Numbered from the stretch's first letter, positions 18,689 through 27,876 are shown. The stretch: 64,000 bases of DNA from Ectothiorhodospiraceae bacterium (GCA_020831845.1 JAFIFV010000146.1:62001-126000); one strand, 5' to 3'. Numbers and translations: made by a program. The notes: generated by a model not told the origin, from the letters alone.

Positions 18689-21124
18689 ATGAAGGAAAAA
18701 CTGGTTCTGGTGGGCAACGGCATGGCCGGCATGAAGGTCGTGGAAGAACTGCTGACCATTGCGCCCGACAAGTACGAGATCACCGTCTTCGGTGCCGAAC
18801 CCTACGGCAACTACAACCGCATCATGCTGTCGCCGCTGCTGGCCGGGGAGAAGGCCCTGGACGAGATCATGGTGAACAGCGAGGCGTGGTATGCCGAAAA
18901 CGACATCACGCTGCACAAGGGCAAGGAGATCATCGAGATCGATCGCATCGGCAAGCGGGTGTTTGCCGCCGACGGCACGGTGGAACCCTACGACCGTCTA
19001 CTGCTGGGTACCGGTTCCAACCCGTTCATCATTCCGGTTCCCGGCCACGACCTGCCCGGCGTGGTCAGCTACCGGGACGTCAAGGACGTGGACGCCATGC
19101 TGGATGCCAGCCGCAAGCACAAGCGTGCGGTGGTGATTGGCGGTGGCCTGCTCGGGCTGGAGGCGGCCTACGGCCTGATGCAGCAGGGCATGGAGGTCAC
19201 CGTGGTGCACCTGATGCCCTGGCTGATGGAGCGGCAGCTGGACGAGGCTGCCGGCAAATACCTGCAGAAGTCACTGGAGGCGCGCGGCATGCACTTCCGC
19301 ATGGAAGCGCAAACCAGCGAGATCGTCGGCGACGACAGCGGCATCCAGGCCGTGCGCTTCAAGGACGGCGAAGAGCTGCCCGCCGACCTGGTGGTGATGG
19401 CGGTGGGCATCCGCCCGAACATGGAGCTGGCGAAGAAGGCCGGTCTCTACTGCGAGCGCGGTGTGGTGGTCTCCGACACCATGCAGACCTTCGACCCTTC
19501 CATCTACGCCGTGGGCGAATGCGTCCAGCATCGGGGCCAGTGCTATGGCCTGGTGGCACCGCTGTTCGAGCAGGCAAAGGTCTGCGCCAATCATCTGGCC
19601 GGCTACGGTTTCCGGCTGTATGAGGGCTCGGTGACCTCCACCAAGCTCAAGGTCACCGGCATCGACCTGTTCTCCGCCGGCGATTTCCAGGATGCCGAGG
19701 GCGTGGATTCCATTGTCTATCAGGATCCGGCCGGCGGTGTGTACAAAAAGCTCTGCCTGAAGGACGACCGCATCGTCGGTGCCGTGCTTTACGGAGATAC
19801 CGGCGAGGGCTCCTGGTACTTCCAGCTTATGCGTGAAGGCACCTCGGTGGCGGATTTCCGCGACGGGCTGCTGTTCGGTCAGGCGCATCTGGGAGATTCC
19901 GGCCACGGCGGTGTGAACCAGGTGGCCAACCTGCCGGACGATGCCCAGATCTGTGACTGCAACGGCGTCTGCAAGGGCACCATCGTTGAGGCCATCGGCA
20001 AGCACCAGCTGTTCACGCTGGATGAGGTGAAGTCCCATACCAAGGCCGCCGCCTCCTGCGGCTCCTGCACCGGGCTGGTGGAGCAACTGCTGGCGGCCAC
20101 CATGGGTGGGGATTACGAGACGGCTCACGTGAAGCCCATGTGCGGTTGCACCGAGCACAGCCACGAACAGGTACGTGAAGCCATTCGCGAGCAGGAGCTC
20201 ACTTCGCTGCGCCAGGTGTTCGATGTGCTGAACTGGAAGACGCCCGATGGCTGCGACAAGTGCCGCCCGGCGCTGAACTACTACCTGATCTCCTCCTGGC
20301 CGGAGCAGGCAGAGGACGATAGCCAGGCGCGCTTCGTCAACGAGCGGATGCACGCCAACATCCAGAAGGACGGCACTTTCTCCGTGGTGCCGCGCATCTG
20401 GGGAGGTGTCACCACGCCCGCCGAGCTGCGCTCCATCGCCGAAGTGGCCGAGAAGTACAACGTTCCCACCGTGAAGATCACCGGCGGTCAGCGCATCGAC
20501 CTGCTGGGCGTGAAAAAGGATCAGTTGCCGGGCATGTGGGGCGACCTGTCCGACGCCGGCTTCGTCTCCGGCCATGCCTACGGCAAGGCGCTGCGCACGG
20601 TGAAGACCTGCGTCGGCTCCGAGTGGTGCCGCTTCGGCACCCAGGACTCGACCACTTGCGGCGTCGAGCTGGAGAAGATGAGCTGGGGGTCCTGGACACC
20701 GCACAAGTTCAAGATGGCCGTTTCCGGCTGCCCGCGGAATTGCGCGGAAGCCACCATCAAGGACTTCGGCGTGGTCGCCATCGAGTCCGGCTGGGAGCTG
20801 CACGTGGGCGGGAACGGCGGCGTGAAGCTGCGCTCCACAGACGTGCTGTGCCGGGTCAAGACCATGGACGAGGTCAAGGAATACTGCGCCGCCTTCATGC
20901 AGCTCTACCGCGAGGAGGCGCACTACCTGGAGCGGACCGCCCCCTGGATCGAGCGTGTCGGCCTGTCCTACGTCAAGGACCGCATCGTCGAGGATGCCGA
21001 GGACCGCAAGGCCCTGGCCGAACGCTTCCTGCAGTCGCAGGAGAGGGCGCAGGCGGAAGACCCCTGGAAGAAGTACTGCTCCAACCATGACGCCAAGTTC
21101 GTGCCGCTGAAGCGGGCGGTGTAG
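18689..21124 (+). CDS. nirB: NADH-dependent nitrite reductase, large subunit
   Basis: Cytoplasmic siroheme enzyme reducing nitrite to ammonium with NADH. The 811-residue protein has an N-terminal FAD/NAD part (KLVLVGNGMAGMKVVEELL; second dinucleotide fold VVIGGGLLGLEAAYGL). A BFD-type [2Fe-2S] region follows (ICDCNGVCKGT, ASCGSCTGLVEQLL), then the siroheme/[4Fe-4S] domain with CVGSEWCRFGT and VSGCPRNCAEATIKDFG supplying four Cys. ATG at 18689 follows GGAGGACGAC; the ATG 12 bp upstream overlaps this ribosome site. A terminator-bearing leader precedes it. NirD follows after a small repeat. Confidence 0.96.
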   Translation: MKEKLVLVGNGMAGMKVVEELLTIAPDKYEITVFGAEPYGNYNRIMLSPLLAGEKALDEIMVNSEAWYAENDITLHKGKEIIEIDRIGKRVFAADGTVEPYDRLLLGTGSNPFIIPVPGHDLPGVVSYRDVKDVDAMLDASRKHKRAVVIGGGLLGLEAAYGLMQQGMEVTVVHLMPWLMERQLDEAAGKYLQKSLEARGMHFRMEAQTSEIVGDDSGIQAVRFKDGEELPADLVVMAVGIRPNMELAKKAGLYCERGVVVSDTMQTFDPSIYAVGECVQHRGQCYGLVAPLFEQAKVCANHLAGYGFRLYEGSVTSTKLKVTGIDLFSAGDFQDAEGVDSIVYQDPAGGVYKKLCLKDDRIVGAVLYGDTGEGSWYFQLMREGTSVADFRDGLLFGQAHLGDSGHGGVNQVANLPDDAQICDCNGVCKGTIVEAIGKHQLFTLDEVKSHTKAAASCGSCTGLVEQLLAATMGGDYETAHVKPMCGCTEHSHEQVREAIREQELTSLRQVFDVLNWKTPDGCDKCRPALNYYLISSWPEQAEDDSQARFVNERMHANIQKDGTFSVVPRIWGGVTTPAELRSIAEVAEKYNVPTVKITGGQRIDLLGVKKDQLPGMWGDLSDAGFVSGHAYGKALRTVKTCVGSEWCRFGTQDSTTCGVELEKMSWGSWTPHKFKMAVSGCPRNCAEATIKDFGVVAIESGWELHVGGNGGVKLRSTDVLCRVKTMDEVKEYCAAFMQLYREEAHYLERTAPWIERVGLSYVKDRIVEDAEDRKALAERFLQSQERAQAEDPWKKYCSNHDAKFVPLKRAV

Positions 21125-21130
21125 CTGGAT

Positions 21131-21211
21131 GGTGCGCATCGCGTCGCGATGTGCACCCTACGCTCGCGGACGGCTGGCGTAGGGTGTGCACCGCCAAAGG
21201 TGGTGCGCACC
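21131..21211. repeat. Palindromic repeat between nirB and nirD
   Basis: Two nested dyads fill most of the 133-bp gap. GTGCGCATCGCG-T-CGCGATGTGCAC spans 21132-21156 with one mismatch. CCCTACGC (21156-21163) pairs with GCGTAGGG (21177-21184). GGTGCGCACC recurs at 21202-21211. It resembles REP-like intergenic palindromes and differs from the GGAATGACC family elsewhere in the window. It may stabilise or process the nirB-nirD mRNA. Confidence 0.55.
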
Positions 21212-21257
21212 AACTGTCCCGATGCCGTCGTACGACAAACGTAACGAGGAATACGCC

Positions 21258-21608
21258 ATGCAAGCCGCAACCACACTTGATACCGCATGGATCGCCATCG
21301 GCACGCTGGACGACATCCCGGTGCTGGGCGCCCGCGTGGTGGAAACCGCGCACGGCCCGGTGGCTGTCTTTCGTAACAGCGCCGACGAGGTCTTTGCCCT
21401 GCTCGATCGTTGCCCTCACAAGGGCGGCCCGCTGTCGGAGGGCATGGTGCACGGGCGCCTGGTCACTTGCCCGCTGCACGCCTGGAACATCCATCTGGAC
21501 AAGGGCGAGGCCAAGGCGCCGGACGTCGGCTGCGTGCCGCGCTTCGAGGTGAGGCAGGAGGGCCGCGATCTCTACCTGAACCCGGAACCGCAGGCCCAGG
21601 GTGCATGA
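21258..21608 (+). CDS. nirD: Nitrite reductase small subunit (Rieske type)
   Basis: Small subunit of NADH nitrite reductase; 116 residues with a Rieske-like fold. The cluster motif is present as CPHKGGPLSEG followed by CPLHAWNIHL, so both C-x-H and C-x2-H pairs are intact and a [2Fe-2S] centre is expected (E. coli NirD lacks these ligands). ATG at 21258 follows GAGGAATACGCC. It lies between nirB and nasA on the same strand, and could also pass electrons in the NasA chain (inference). Confidence 0.92.
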   Translation: MQAATTLDTAWIAIGTLDDIPVLGARVVETAHGPVAVFRNSADEVFALLDRCPHKGGPLSEGMVHGRLVTCPLHAWNIHLDKGEAKAPDVGCVPRFEVRQEGRDLYLNPEPQAQGA

Positions 21609-21704
21609 ATCCGGCGGTGCGCGCCATCGCGACCACGCCAGATGTTGCTCCAGGCTCGCGCGATCTGGCTTGCATGAACCGGCGGAAACCAGACGGGTAA
21701 AGTC

Positions 21705-24356
21705 ATGAGCGAAACCACCCGAACCACCTGCCCCTATTGCGGCGTCGGCTGCGGCATCATCGCCAGCCGGACCGCGAACGGCACGGTTACCGTAAAGGGC
21801 GATCCGGGCCACCCGGCCAACCACGGCCGGTTGTGCTCCAAAGGCTCGGCGCTGGGCGATACCGTGGACCTGGACGGTCGGCTGCTGTACCCGGAAGTGC
21901 GTGGAGAGCGCGTGAGCTGGGATCAGGCGCTGGAGACGGTAGCGAGCGGCTTCCGGCGGATCGTCGCGGAGCACGGCCCGCAGGCAGTGGCCTTCTACGG
22001 CTCCGGCCAGATGCTGACCGAGGACTACTACGTCTCCAACAAACTCTTCAAGGGCTTCATCGGCACCGGCAACGTCGACACCAACTCCCGGCTCTGCATG
22101 GCCTCGGCTGTAGCCGGGCACAAGCGCGCCTTCGGCTCGGATATCGTGCCCGGCAACTACGAGGACCTGGAGCAGGCCGACCTGCTGATCATCACCGGCT
22201 CCAATCTGGCGTGGTGCCACCCCGTGATCTACCAGCGCATCAAGGCGGCCAAGGCGCGTAATCGGCAAATGCGGGTGGTGGTCATCGATCCGCGCCGTAC
22301 CGACACCTGCGAAATCGCCGATCTGCACCTGCCGCTGGCGCCGGGCACCGACGTCTGGCTGTGGAACGGCCTGCTGGCGCACCTCTCCAAGGAAGGCCCC
22401 GTGGACTACCCCTTCCTGGACGCGCATACCGAGGGGTTCGGTTCCGCCGTGATGGAGGCCCGCAAGCAGGGCAGCGTGCCCCACGTGGCGGCGCAGACCG
22501 ATCTGCCGGACGTGGACGTGGCGCGCCTCTATCGCTGGTTCTCCCAGACCGAGCGCACGGTGACGCTGTTCTCCCAGGGCGTGAACCAGTCCTCCGTGGG
22601 CACGGACAAGGTCAACGCCATCATCAACTGCCACCTGATCACCGGGCGCATCGGCAAGCCGGGTGCGGGACCGTTCTCCATCACCGGCCAGCCCAACGCC
22701 ATGGGTGGCCGGGAGGTCGGGGGGCTGGCCAATCAACTGGCGGCCCACATGGGTTTCGAGGAAGGCGATCTGGATCGCGTCCGGCGCTTCTGGGACGCTC
22801 CGAATCTGGTCTTCGGCCCCGGTCACAAGGCGGTGGACCTGTTCCAGGCCATGCACCACGGCCAGATCAAGGCGGTCTGGATCATGGCCACCAACCCGCT
22901 GGTCAGCCTGCCGGACGCCGATGCCATGCGCGAGGCGCTGCGAGGCTGCGAGCTGGTGGTGGTATCCGACGCCATGCGAAGCACCGATACCACAGCGGTG
23001 GCCGATGTGCTGCTGCCGGCCCTGACCTGGGGAGAGAAGGACGGCACGGTCACCAATTCCGAGCGCCGCATCTCCCGGCAGCGGGCCTTCCTGCCCGCCC
23101 CCGGCGAGGCAAGGCCGGACTGGTGGGCCCTGTGCCGGGTCGCCGAGCGGCTGGGTTTCGGTCATGCCTTTGATTATGAGCACCCCTGGCAGATCTTCGA
23201 CGAGCATGCACGGTTGTCTGCCTTCGAGAACGATGGCAGCCGGGACTTCGATATCGGTGGCCTGGCCGGTCTGAAACGTCAGGACTACGATGCGTTGCAG
23301 CCGCGGCAGTGGCCGGTGCGCATCGATGGCGAGGACACCCCTCGCCTGTTCGAGGACGGCCACTTCTTCACTGCCAACGGGCGGGCGCAGTTCGTGATGG
23401 TGGAGGCGCAGGCGCCGGCCAATAGCCCCTGCGTGGACTACCCACTCGTCCTCAATACCGGGCGGGTGCGCGACCACTGGCACACCATGACACGGACCGG
23501 CAAGGCGGCGCGCCTGTCCGCGCATACCGTGGAACCGTTTGTCCAGCTTCATCCGGCGGATGCCGTTGCAGCCGGTGTCGCCAACGGCGAGCTGGCGCGT
23601 GTGCGCAGCCGCTGGGGCGAGGTCATCGGGCGTGTCAGCGTGGACCGCGGTCAGCGCCAGGGCAATGTCTTCGTACCCATGCACTGGAACGACCAGTACG
23701 CGGTGCGGGGCCGGGTGGACGTGGTGGTGAATCCCGTCACCGACCCGTTGTCCGGTGAACCGGAATTCAAACACACGCCCGTGGCACTGGAACCGCTGCG
23801 GCCGCAGTGGCATGGCTTCCTGCTGCTGCGCGAAGCGCCGGCAGAGCATCCCGATTGCGCCTGGTGGGCGATGGCCCGCGGACCGGCCTTCATCCGTTAT
23901 GAGCTGGCGGGTGACGAATCCCCGTGTGATCTGCCGGCCCTGGCGAAAAAGCTGCTGCGGGGGCAGGGGGAATGGCTCGAGTTCGCCGACTCCGCCCGTG
24001 GCAGCTACCGCGCCGCCTGGGTTCGGGGCGGTCGTCTGCTGGGTTGTCTGTTCATGGGCCGGCGGGAAACGCTGCCGGAGCGGAACTGGCTGGGCGGACT
24101 GTTCGGCAAGGCGGAACTGGAGCAGGCCGAACGCATGGCGCTGCTGTCGGGACGCCCGCCCAAAGGCGAGATGGACGCCGGGCGCACCGTTTGCTCCTGT
24201 TTCGGGGTCGGCGAAAACACCATCCGCCAGACCATTGCCAACGGCGCCGGCACGCCCGAGCAGGTGACCAGCGCCTGCCAGGCCGGCGGCAACTGCGGCA
24301 GTTGCCTGCCGGAAATCCAGGGGCTGATCAGCACCATGAACCAGAGGACGGCCTGA
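21705..24356 (+). CDS. nasA: Assimilatory nitrate reductase, catalytic subunit
   Basis: Cytoplasmic molybdopterin enzyme reducing nitrate to nitrite. The 883-residue protein opens with a [4Fe-4S] site (CPYCGVGCG ... GRLCSKGSALG), then Mo-bis-MGD domains (FYGSGQMLTEDYYVSNKLFK, TNSRLCMASAV, TGQPNAMGGREVGG, TGRVRDHWHTMTRTG). It ends with a BFD-like [2Fe-2S] domain (VCSCFGVGENTIRQTI, ACQAGGNCGSCLPEI). The C-terminal cluster may replace part of a separate reductase subunit. No NasB-type flavoprotein gene is present nearby. Its stop overlaps the cobA start. Confidence 0.95.
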   Translation: MSETTRTTCPYCGVGCGIIASRTANGTVTVKGDPGHPANHGRLCSKGSALGDTVDLDGRLLYPEVRGERVSWDQALETVASGFRRIVAEHGPQAVAFYGSGQMLTEDYYVSNKLFKGFIGTGNVDTNSRLCMASAVAGHKRAFGSDIVPGNYEDLEQADLLIITGSNLAWCHPVIYQRIKAAKARNRQMRVVVIDPRRTDTCEIADLHLPLAPGTDVWLWNGLLAHLSKEGPVDYPFLDAHTEGFGSAVMEARKQGSVPHVAAQTDLPDVDVARLYRWFSQTERTVTLFSQGVNQSSVGTDKVNAIINCHLITGRIGKPGAGPFSITGQPNAMGGREVGGLANQLAAHMGFEEGDLDRVRRFWDAPNLVFGPGHKAVDLFQAMHHGQIKAVWIMATNPLVSLPDADAMREALRGCELVVVSDAMRSTDTTAVADVLLPALTWGEKDGTVTNSERRISRQRAFLPAPGEARPDWWALCRVAERLGFGHAFDYEHPWQIFDEHARLSAFENDGSRDFDIGGLAGLKRQDYDALQPRQWPVRIDGEDTPRLFEDGHFFTANGRAQFVMVEAQAPANSPCVDYPLVLNTGRVRDHWHTMTRTGKAARLSAHTVEPFVQLHPADAVAAGVANGELARVRSRWGEVIGRVSVDRGQRQGNVFVPMHWNDQYAVRGRVDVVVNPVTDPLSGEPEFKHTPVALEPLRPQWHGFLLLREAPAEHPDCAWWAMARGPAFIRYELAGDESPCDLPALAKKLLRGQGEWLEFADSARGSYRAAWVRGGRLLGCLFMGRRETLPERNWLGGLFGKAELEQAERMALLSGRPPKGEMDAGRTVCSCFGVGENTIRQTIANGAGTPEQVTSACQAGGNCGSCLPEIQGLISTMNQRTA

Positions 24357-25216
24357 TGAAGACCGAACGGAGTCTCGACGACGGAAGGTGCCCAGGATGT
24401 CTCGATATGTGGGCTCATGAACAGCCGCAAGCCATCGGGACAGTCTACCTGGTGGGCGCCGGTCCCGGCGATCCGGAGCTGCTTACACGGAAGGCCGAGC
24501 GGGTGCTGCGGGAGGCGGACATCATCCTCCATGATCGGCTGGTGTCGCCCGAGATCCTGGCGCTGGGCGGTCCGAAGCCCCGGCGAATCTATGTCGGCAA
24601 GCAGTGCGGCAACCACCATGTGCCCCAGCGGCGCACCGAGGAACTGTTGATCCACTACGCCCGGCAGGGGCTGAACGTGGTGCGCCTGAAAGGGGGCGAC
24701 CCCTTCATCTTCGGTCGGGGCGGCGAGGAACTGGATGCGCTGTGCGCCGCCGGTATTCGCTGCGAGGTGGTGCCGGGCATCACCGCCGCGCTGGGCTGTG
24801 CTGCCAGCGCGCAGATCCCGCTGACCCATCGCGACCATTCCCGCTCCGTGCTGTTCCTGACCGGTCACGACCGGGAAGGGCGCAGCCCGGAGGATTGGGC
24901 GGCGCTCACCCGGCGTGACCGGACGCTGGTCATGTACATGGGCCTGGGCGCCCTGGATCGGTTCTGTGCCGCCCTGCGCCGGAACGGGCTGGCAGAGGAC
25001 TGGCCGGTGGCGGTTATCGCCGAGGGCACCACCGCCAGGCAGCGCGTGGTCCGGGGAACGCTCGCCACCATCGCCAGCCGTGCCGGAGAGGCAGGCCTGC
25101 CCAGTCCCGCACTCACCATCATCGGCAAGGTTGCCGCCACCGCGAGTGCCGAGGCGATAGCCCGGGAGACGAGCGGCGAAACCGATCCCCGGTTGTCACG
25201 CGTGGAACCGGCGTAG
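24356..25216 (+). CDS. cobA: Uroporphyrinogen-III C-methyltransferase
   Basis: Methylates uroporphyrinogen III twice with SAM to give precorrin-2, the precursor of the siroheme needed by NirB. The 286-residue protein has VYLVGAGPGDPELLTRKAE, VRLKGGDPFIFGRGGEE, VVPGITAALGCAA and LPSPALTIIGKVA, all canonical. It has no CysG-type dehydrogenase/ferrochelatase domain, so a separate enzyme must finish siroheme. The ATG overlaps the nasA stop (TGATG). The first 27 residues, with CPGC, are an extension of unknown role. Confidence 0.94.
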   Translation: MKTERSLDDGRCPGCLDMWAHEQPQAIGTVYLVGAGPGDPELLTRKAERVLREADIILHDRLVSPEILALGGPKPRRIYVGKQCGNHHVPQRRTEELLIHYARQGLNVVRLKGGDPFIFGRGGEELDALCAAGIRCEVVPGITAALGCAASAQIPLTHRDHSRSVLFLTGHDREGRSPEDWAALTRRDRTLVMYMGLGALDRFCAALRRNGLAEDWPVAVIAEGTTARQRVVRGTLATIASRAGEAGLPSPALTIIGKVAATASAEAIARETSGETDPRLSRVEPA

Positions 25217-25257
25217 GTGCCCGGAGCGAGGCGATGCGCACCATCATGAGGAACAAA

Positions 25258-26532
25258 ATGACGAATCCAGCAGCCACGAACTACCACAACCCCCAGGCCA
25301 TCCTGTGGATGAGCACGCTGTCATTCACGATCTGCTTTGCTGTCTGGGTCATGTTCGGCGTCATCGGCAACCCCATTGCCACCGAGCTGGGCCTGACCGA
25401 AACCCAGTTCGGCCTGCTCACCGCCATGCCCATCCTCAGCGGCTCGCTGGCGCGGCTGCCCATCGGCATGCTCACCGACCGCTTCGGCGGCCGTACGGTG
25501 TATTTCCTGCTGATGCTCTCCACCGTCATTCCCATCTACCTGGTGCAGTACGCCACGACGTACTGGCAGTTGCTGGTGCTGGGCCTGCTGGTGGGGCTGG
25601 TCGGGGCGTCCTTCGCGGTGGGCATCGCCTACGTGGCCCGCGCCTTCCCGCGGGAAAAGCAGGGCTTCGCCATGGGCATCTTCGGTGCCGGCAATGCCGG
25701 CGCGGCGCTGACCAAGTACGTGGCGCCCACCGTGGTGGTGATGCTGGGCTGGCAGTACGTGCCCACGATCTACGCCGCCGCCATGCTGGTCACCGCGCTG
25801 GCGTTCTGGTTCCTGACCACGCCGGATCCGCAGGAGCGCAGCGGCGACCAACCCTCGCTGAAGGAGCAGCTCGCGCTGCTGAAGGATCCGCGGGTGCTGA
25901 AGTACTGCCAGTACTATTCGGTGGTGTTCGGCGGTTACGTGGCGTTGTCGTTGTATCTCACCCGCTACTACATGGCCGAATACGGCGTCGGGCTGCAGCT
26001 GGCGGCGCTGATCGCCACCATCTTCGTACTGCCATCGGGGGTGATCCGCGCGCTTGGCGGCTGGCTTTCCGACCGTTTCGGCGCCCACACGGTCACTTGG
26101 TGGTGCATGTGGTCCAGCGTCGTCTGCCTGTTCATCATGTCCTACCCGTACACCGAGTACGCGGTGCACACCAGCAACGGCACCACGTTCAGTTTCGCCT
26201 TCGGCGTGAATATCTGGGTGTTCACCGCGCTGTTGTTCGTGGTCGGCGTGGCCTGGGGCGTGGGCAAGGCCTCGGTGTTCAAGTACGTCTCCAACGACTT
26301 CGACCGGAACATCGGCGTGGTATCCGGCATCGTTGGTCTGGCCGGCGGCCTGGGCGGTTTCCTGCTGCCCATCAAGTTCGGCATGTTGCTGGACCTGACA
26401 GGGGTGCCCAGTACGGTGTTCATGCTGTTGTTCGGGGTCACTGCCGTCTCGCTGGTCTGGATGTGGTGGACTGAGCGCCGCCCGGCGGCTGCGTCGTCAC
26501 CGTCTGATGGACGGGGGCTGACGACGGCCTGA
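25258..26532 (+). CDS. narK: NarK/NasA-type nitrate/nitrite transporter (MFS)
   Basis: Major-facilitator protein of the nitrate/nitrite porter family with about 12 membrane spans. The nitrate signature GIFGAGNAGAALTKY is in span 5, and the MFS loop motif is LTDRFGGRTVYF. ATG at 25258 follows GAGGAACAAA; ATGs at 25234 and 25246 are alternatives. As the last gene of the cluster it may import nitrate at high supply or expel nitrite; the direction cannot be read from sequence. The two transport systems in one cluster are redundant or differ in affinity (inference). Confidence 0.9.
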   Translation: MTNPAATNYHNPQAILWMSTLSFTICFAVWVMFGVIGNPIATELGLTETQFGLLTAMPILSGSLARLPIGMLTDRFGGRTVYFLLMLSTVIPIYLVQYATTYWQLLVLGLLVGLVGASFAVGIAYVARAFPREKQGFAMGIFGAGNAGAALTKYVAPTVVVMLGWQYVPTIYAAAMLVTALAFWFLTTPDPQERSGDQPSLKEQLALLKDPRVLKYCQYYSVVFGGYVALSLYLTRYYMAEYGVGLQLAALIATIFVLPSGVIRALGGWLSDRFGAHTVTWWCMWSSVVCLFIMSYPYTEYAVHTSNGTTFSFAFGVNIWVFTALLFVVGVAWGVGKASVFKYVSNDFDRNIGVVSGIVGLAGGLGGFLLPIKFGMLLDLTGVPSTVFMLLFGVTAVSLVWMWWTERRPAAASSPSDGRGLTTA

Positions 26533-26780
26533 GATGTCTCACACTGGACTTGATGGCTTGTTTTCCTGTTTGTATTCTTCTTGGAAAATTCTGAAAGTGC
26601 ATTTGCTGGAAGCAATCCATGACAAGGACGTTGGCGGAGCGGCTATAGAACCTTCCCGATAGCTGCTGAACTCTTCCTCTTAGCGACCTCCGCAGCGTCG
26701 ATAATCTTGTTGGGCAACCGTGCTCAGCGAGTACCTAATTTGTGCGCAGATTCTATCGGTTAACGACATGGAGGTTGGTG
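26533..26780. other. AT-richer gap after the nitrate cluster
   Basis: These 248 bp hold no gene I can support. The stretch is visibly richer in A and T than the flanks and ends with a good ribosome site (GGAGGTTGGTG) for the next small gene. A possible promoter is TTGGGC near 26710 with TACCTA about 16 bp later. No hairpin with a T-run was found after narK. Confidence 0.5.
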
Positions 26781-26996
26781 ATGAACCGAAACACATATGA
26801 AGAGTTTTTCATTCGCCAGGCGGCAGACTTGCGCGCTGAAGGCGTGGGAGTAAACGCCACTTATTTTCTTTGGGGTAGCATCTCTGTTAACGCAGACGGG
26901 CTGGTGAACGTCGCAATGCGGGGCTGGAGCGCGGCGGCGGAAATTGCCAGAAGACATGGTGGAAGCGTCGACTGGTGGGGAGTGCGGTCATTGTGA
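26781..26996 (+). CDS. Small unknown protein, cassette gene 1
   Basis: A 71-residue protein (MNRNTYEEFFIRQAADL ... WWGVRSL) that I do not recognise. It has no signal peptide or membrane span; the middle is a mixed strand-like stretch (YFLWGSISVNADGLVNVAM) followed by a short helix (AAEIARRHGG). The ATG is well supported by GGAGG 7 nt upstream. Its TGA stop overlaps a GTG start of the next frame (GTGA), which suggests translational coupling. Base composition is lower in GC than the nitrate genes. A frameshifted single gene with the next frame is possible. Confidence 0.55.
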   Translation: MNRNTYEEFFIRQAADLRAEGVGVNATYFLWGSISVNADGLVNVAMRGWSAAAEIARRHGGSVDWWGVRSL

Positions 26997-27256
26997 GAAA
27001 TGGCCAGGAAGGCATGCGCGCGCACCTGCAATATGCTCAGAAAGGGCCTGAGCTCTGGGGGAAGGGGGAACGCAATGGAGTGCGCTTCACTCCTATTGGA
27101 ACTTGTATTCTCAAACTGCCGGAGCAGCGGGGGGCGGGTGAATATCAGATCCGTCTGCGCGGTGGCTATACATTCAATAACGTCCCACCGTTCCCAAGCA
27201 GCACTTCACGGATTTTTGATGTCGCGGGAACGGTGATCAAAGAGGAAACGCCATGA
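26993..27256 (+). CDS. Small unknown protein, cassette gene 2
   Basis: An 87-residue frame if begun at the GTG overlapping the previous stop; GTG 26975 and ATG 27014 are alternatives. The visible middle is strand-rich (GVRFTPIGTCILKLPE, EYQIRLRGGYTFNN), suggesting a small beta domain. No family recognised, no export signal. The stop overlaps the next ATG (ATGA), so the three frames are nested tightly. This arrangement is typical of small effector/immunity or phage-derived gene sets, but no motif proves it. Confidence 0.5.
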   Translation: MRNGQEGMRAHLQYAQKGPELWGKGERNGVRFTPIGTCILKLPEQRGAGEYQIRLRGGYTFNNVPPFPSSTSRIFDVAGTVIKEETP

Positions 27257-27876
27257 GTCTGCGTGTGGCGGTGGCGGCACTGTGGGTTGCCGGGGCCATG
27301 TGGTCGGTCTGTGTGGCGATGGCAACCGCGGGTGGGGAGTCGCGGAAGCATGAAGGCTTGGCGGCCGATGAACTCTATCGGCAGGCGATAGAAATCGACG
27401 CTTCGCAAACGCCGGAGAGCGCGTCGCGCAAGCTTGAATTGCTCACTCTGGCGTTGGCACGGGATCCGGAGCATCGGCAGGCGCTTGATTACCGGATCAA
27501 TGTTCTGCTCGATGAGGGTCGGTACGAGCAGGCTGAGCGTGATCTGCATCGCTTGTACGAGATTACGGGTCTGCCGGAGACGCGTTTTAGCCTATGCATG
27601 GTCAGAGACCATTTGGCTGGGCCTGGCGAGTCCGTACCGGATTGCTATCTGTCGGTTGCGGCTGAGTATGCGCAGATTGCCGACAAGCCCCATCTGGATT
27701 TCCGGTATTTGGTGGCGCTTAAAATGGCTGGTGGTGACGATTTCACGAAGGCCAAGGAGCGCGCGCTTCTCGAGGAGGGGCGCGAGAGTGAACATTGGGG
27801 CCCGTTTGGAGCGCGCCTCGACATGCTGGAGAGTGATAGAGAGGAGTTGCTACGCGAGTTTCTCGGGAAACGCTGA
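27253..27876 (+). CDS. Exported TPR-like helical protein, cassette gene 3
   Basis: A 207-residue protein with a likely signal peptide (about 1-25, MSLRVAVAALWVAGAMWSV, cut near ATAGG). The rest is mainly helical. Two segments resemble TPR/Sel1-type repeats: LELLTLALARDPEHRQALDYR and LLDEGRYEQAERDLHRLYEI. Cys-x-many-Cys (LCMVRD ... VPDCYL) could form a periplasmic disulfide. It is translationally coupled to the upstream frame. A periplasmic partner or immunity role for gene 2 is a guess. Not assigned to a named family. Confidence 0.65.
   Translation: MSLRVAVAALWVAGAMWSVCVAMATAGGESRKHEGLAADELYRQAIEIDASQTPESASRKLELLTLALARDPEHRQALDYRINVLLDEGRYEQAERDLHRLYEITGLPETRFSLCMVRDHLAGPGESVPDCYLSVAAEYAQIADKPHLDFRYLVALKMAGGDDFTKAKERALLEEGRESEHWGPFGARLDMLESDREELLREFLGKR

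Noticed and set aside
20973-23849. Open frame of over 900 codons antisense to nirB, nirD and nasA
   Set aside because: Covers three confident genes on the other strand with typical antisense residue bias.
26781-27256. Cassette genes 1 and 2 as one frameshifted gene
   Set aside because: Not excluded, but gene 1 has a good start and the stop/start overlap is typical of coupled genes; I could not recognise a joined domain.
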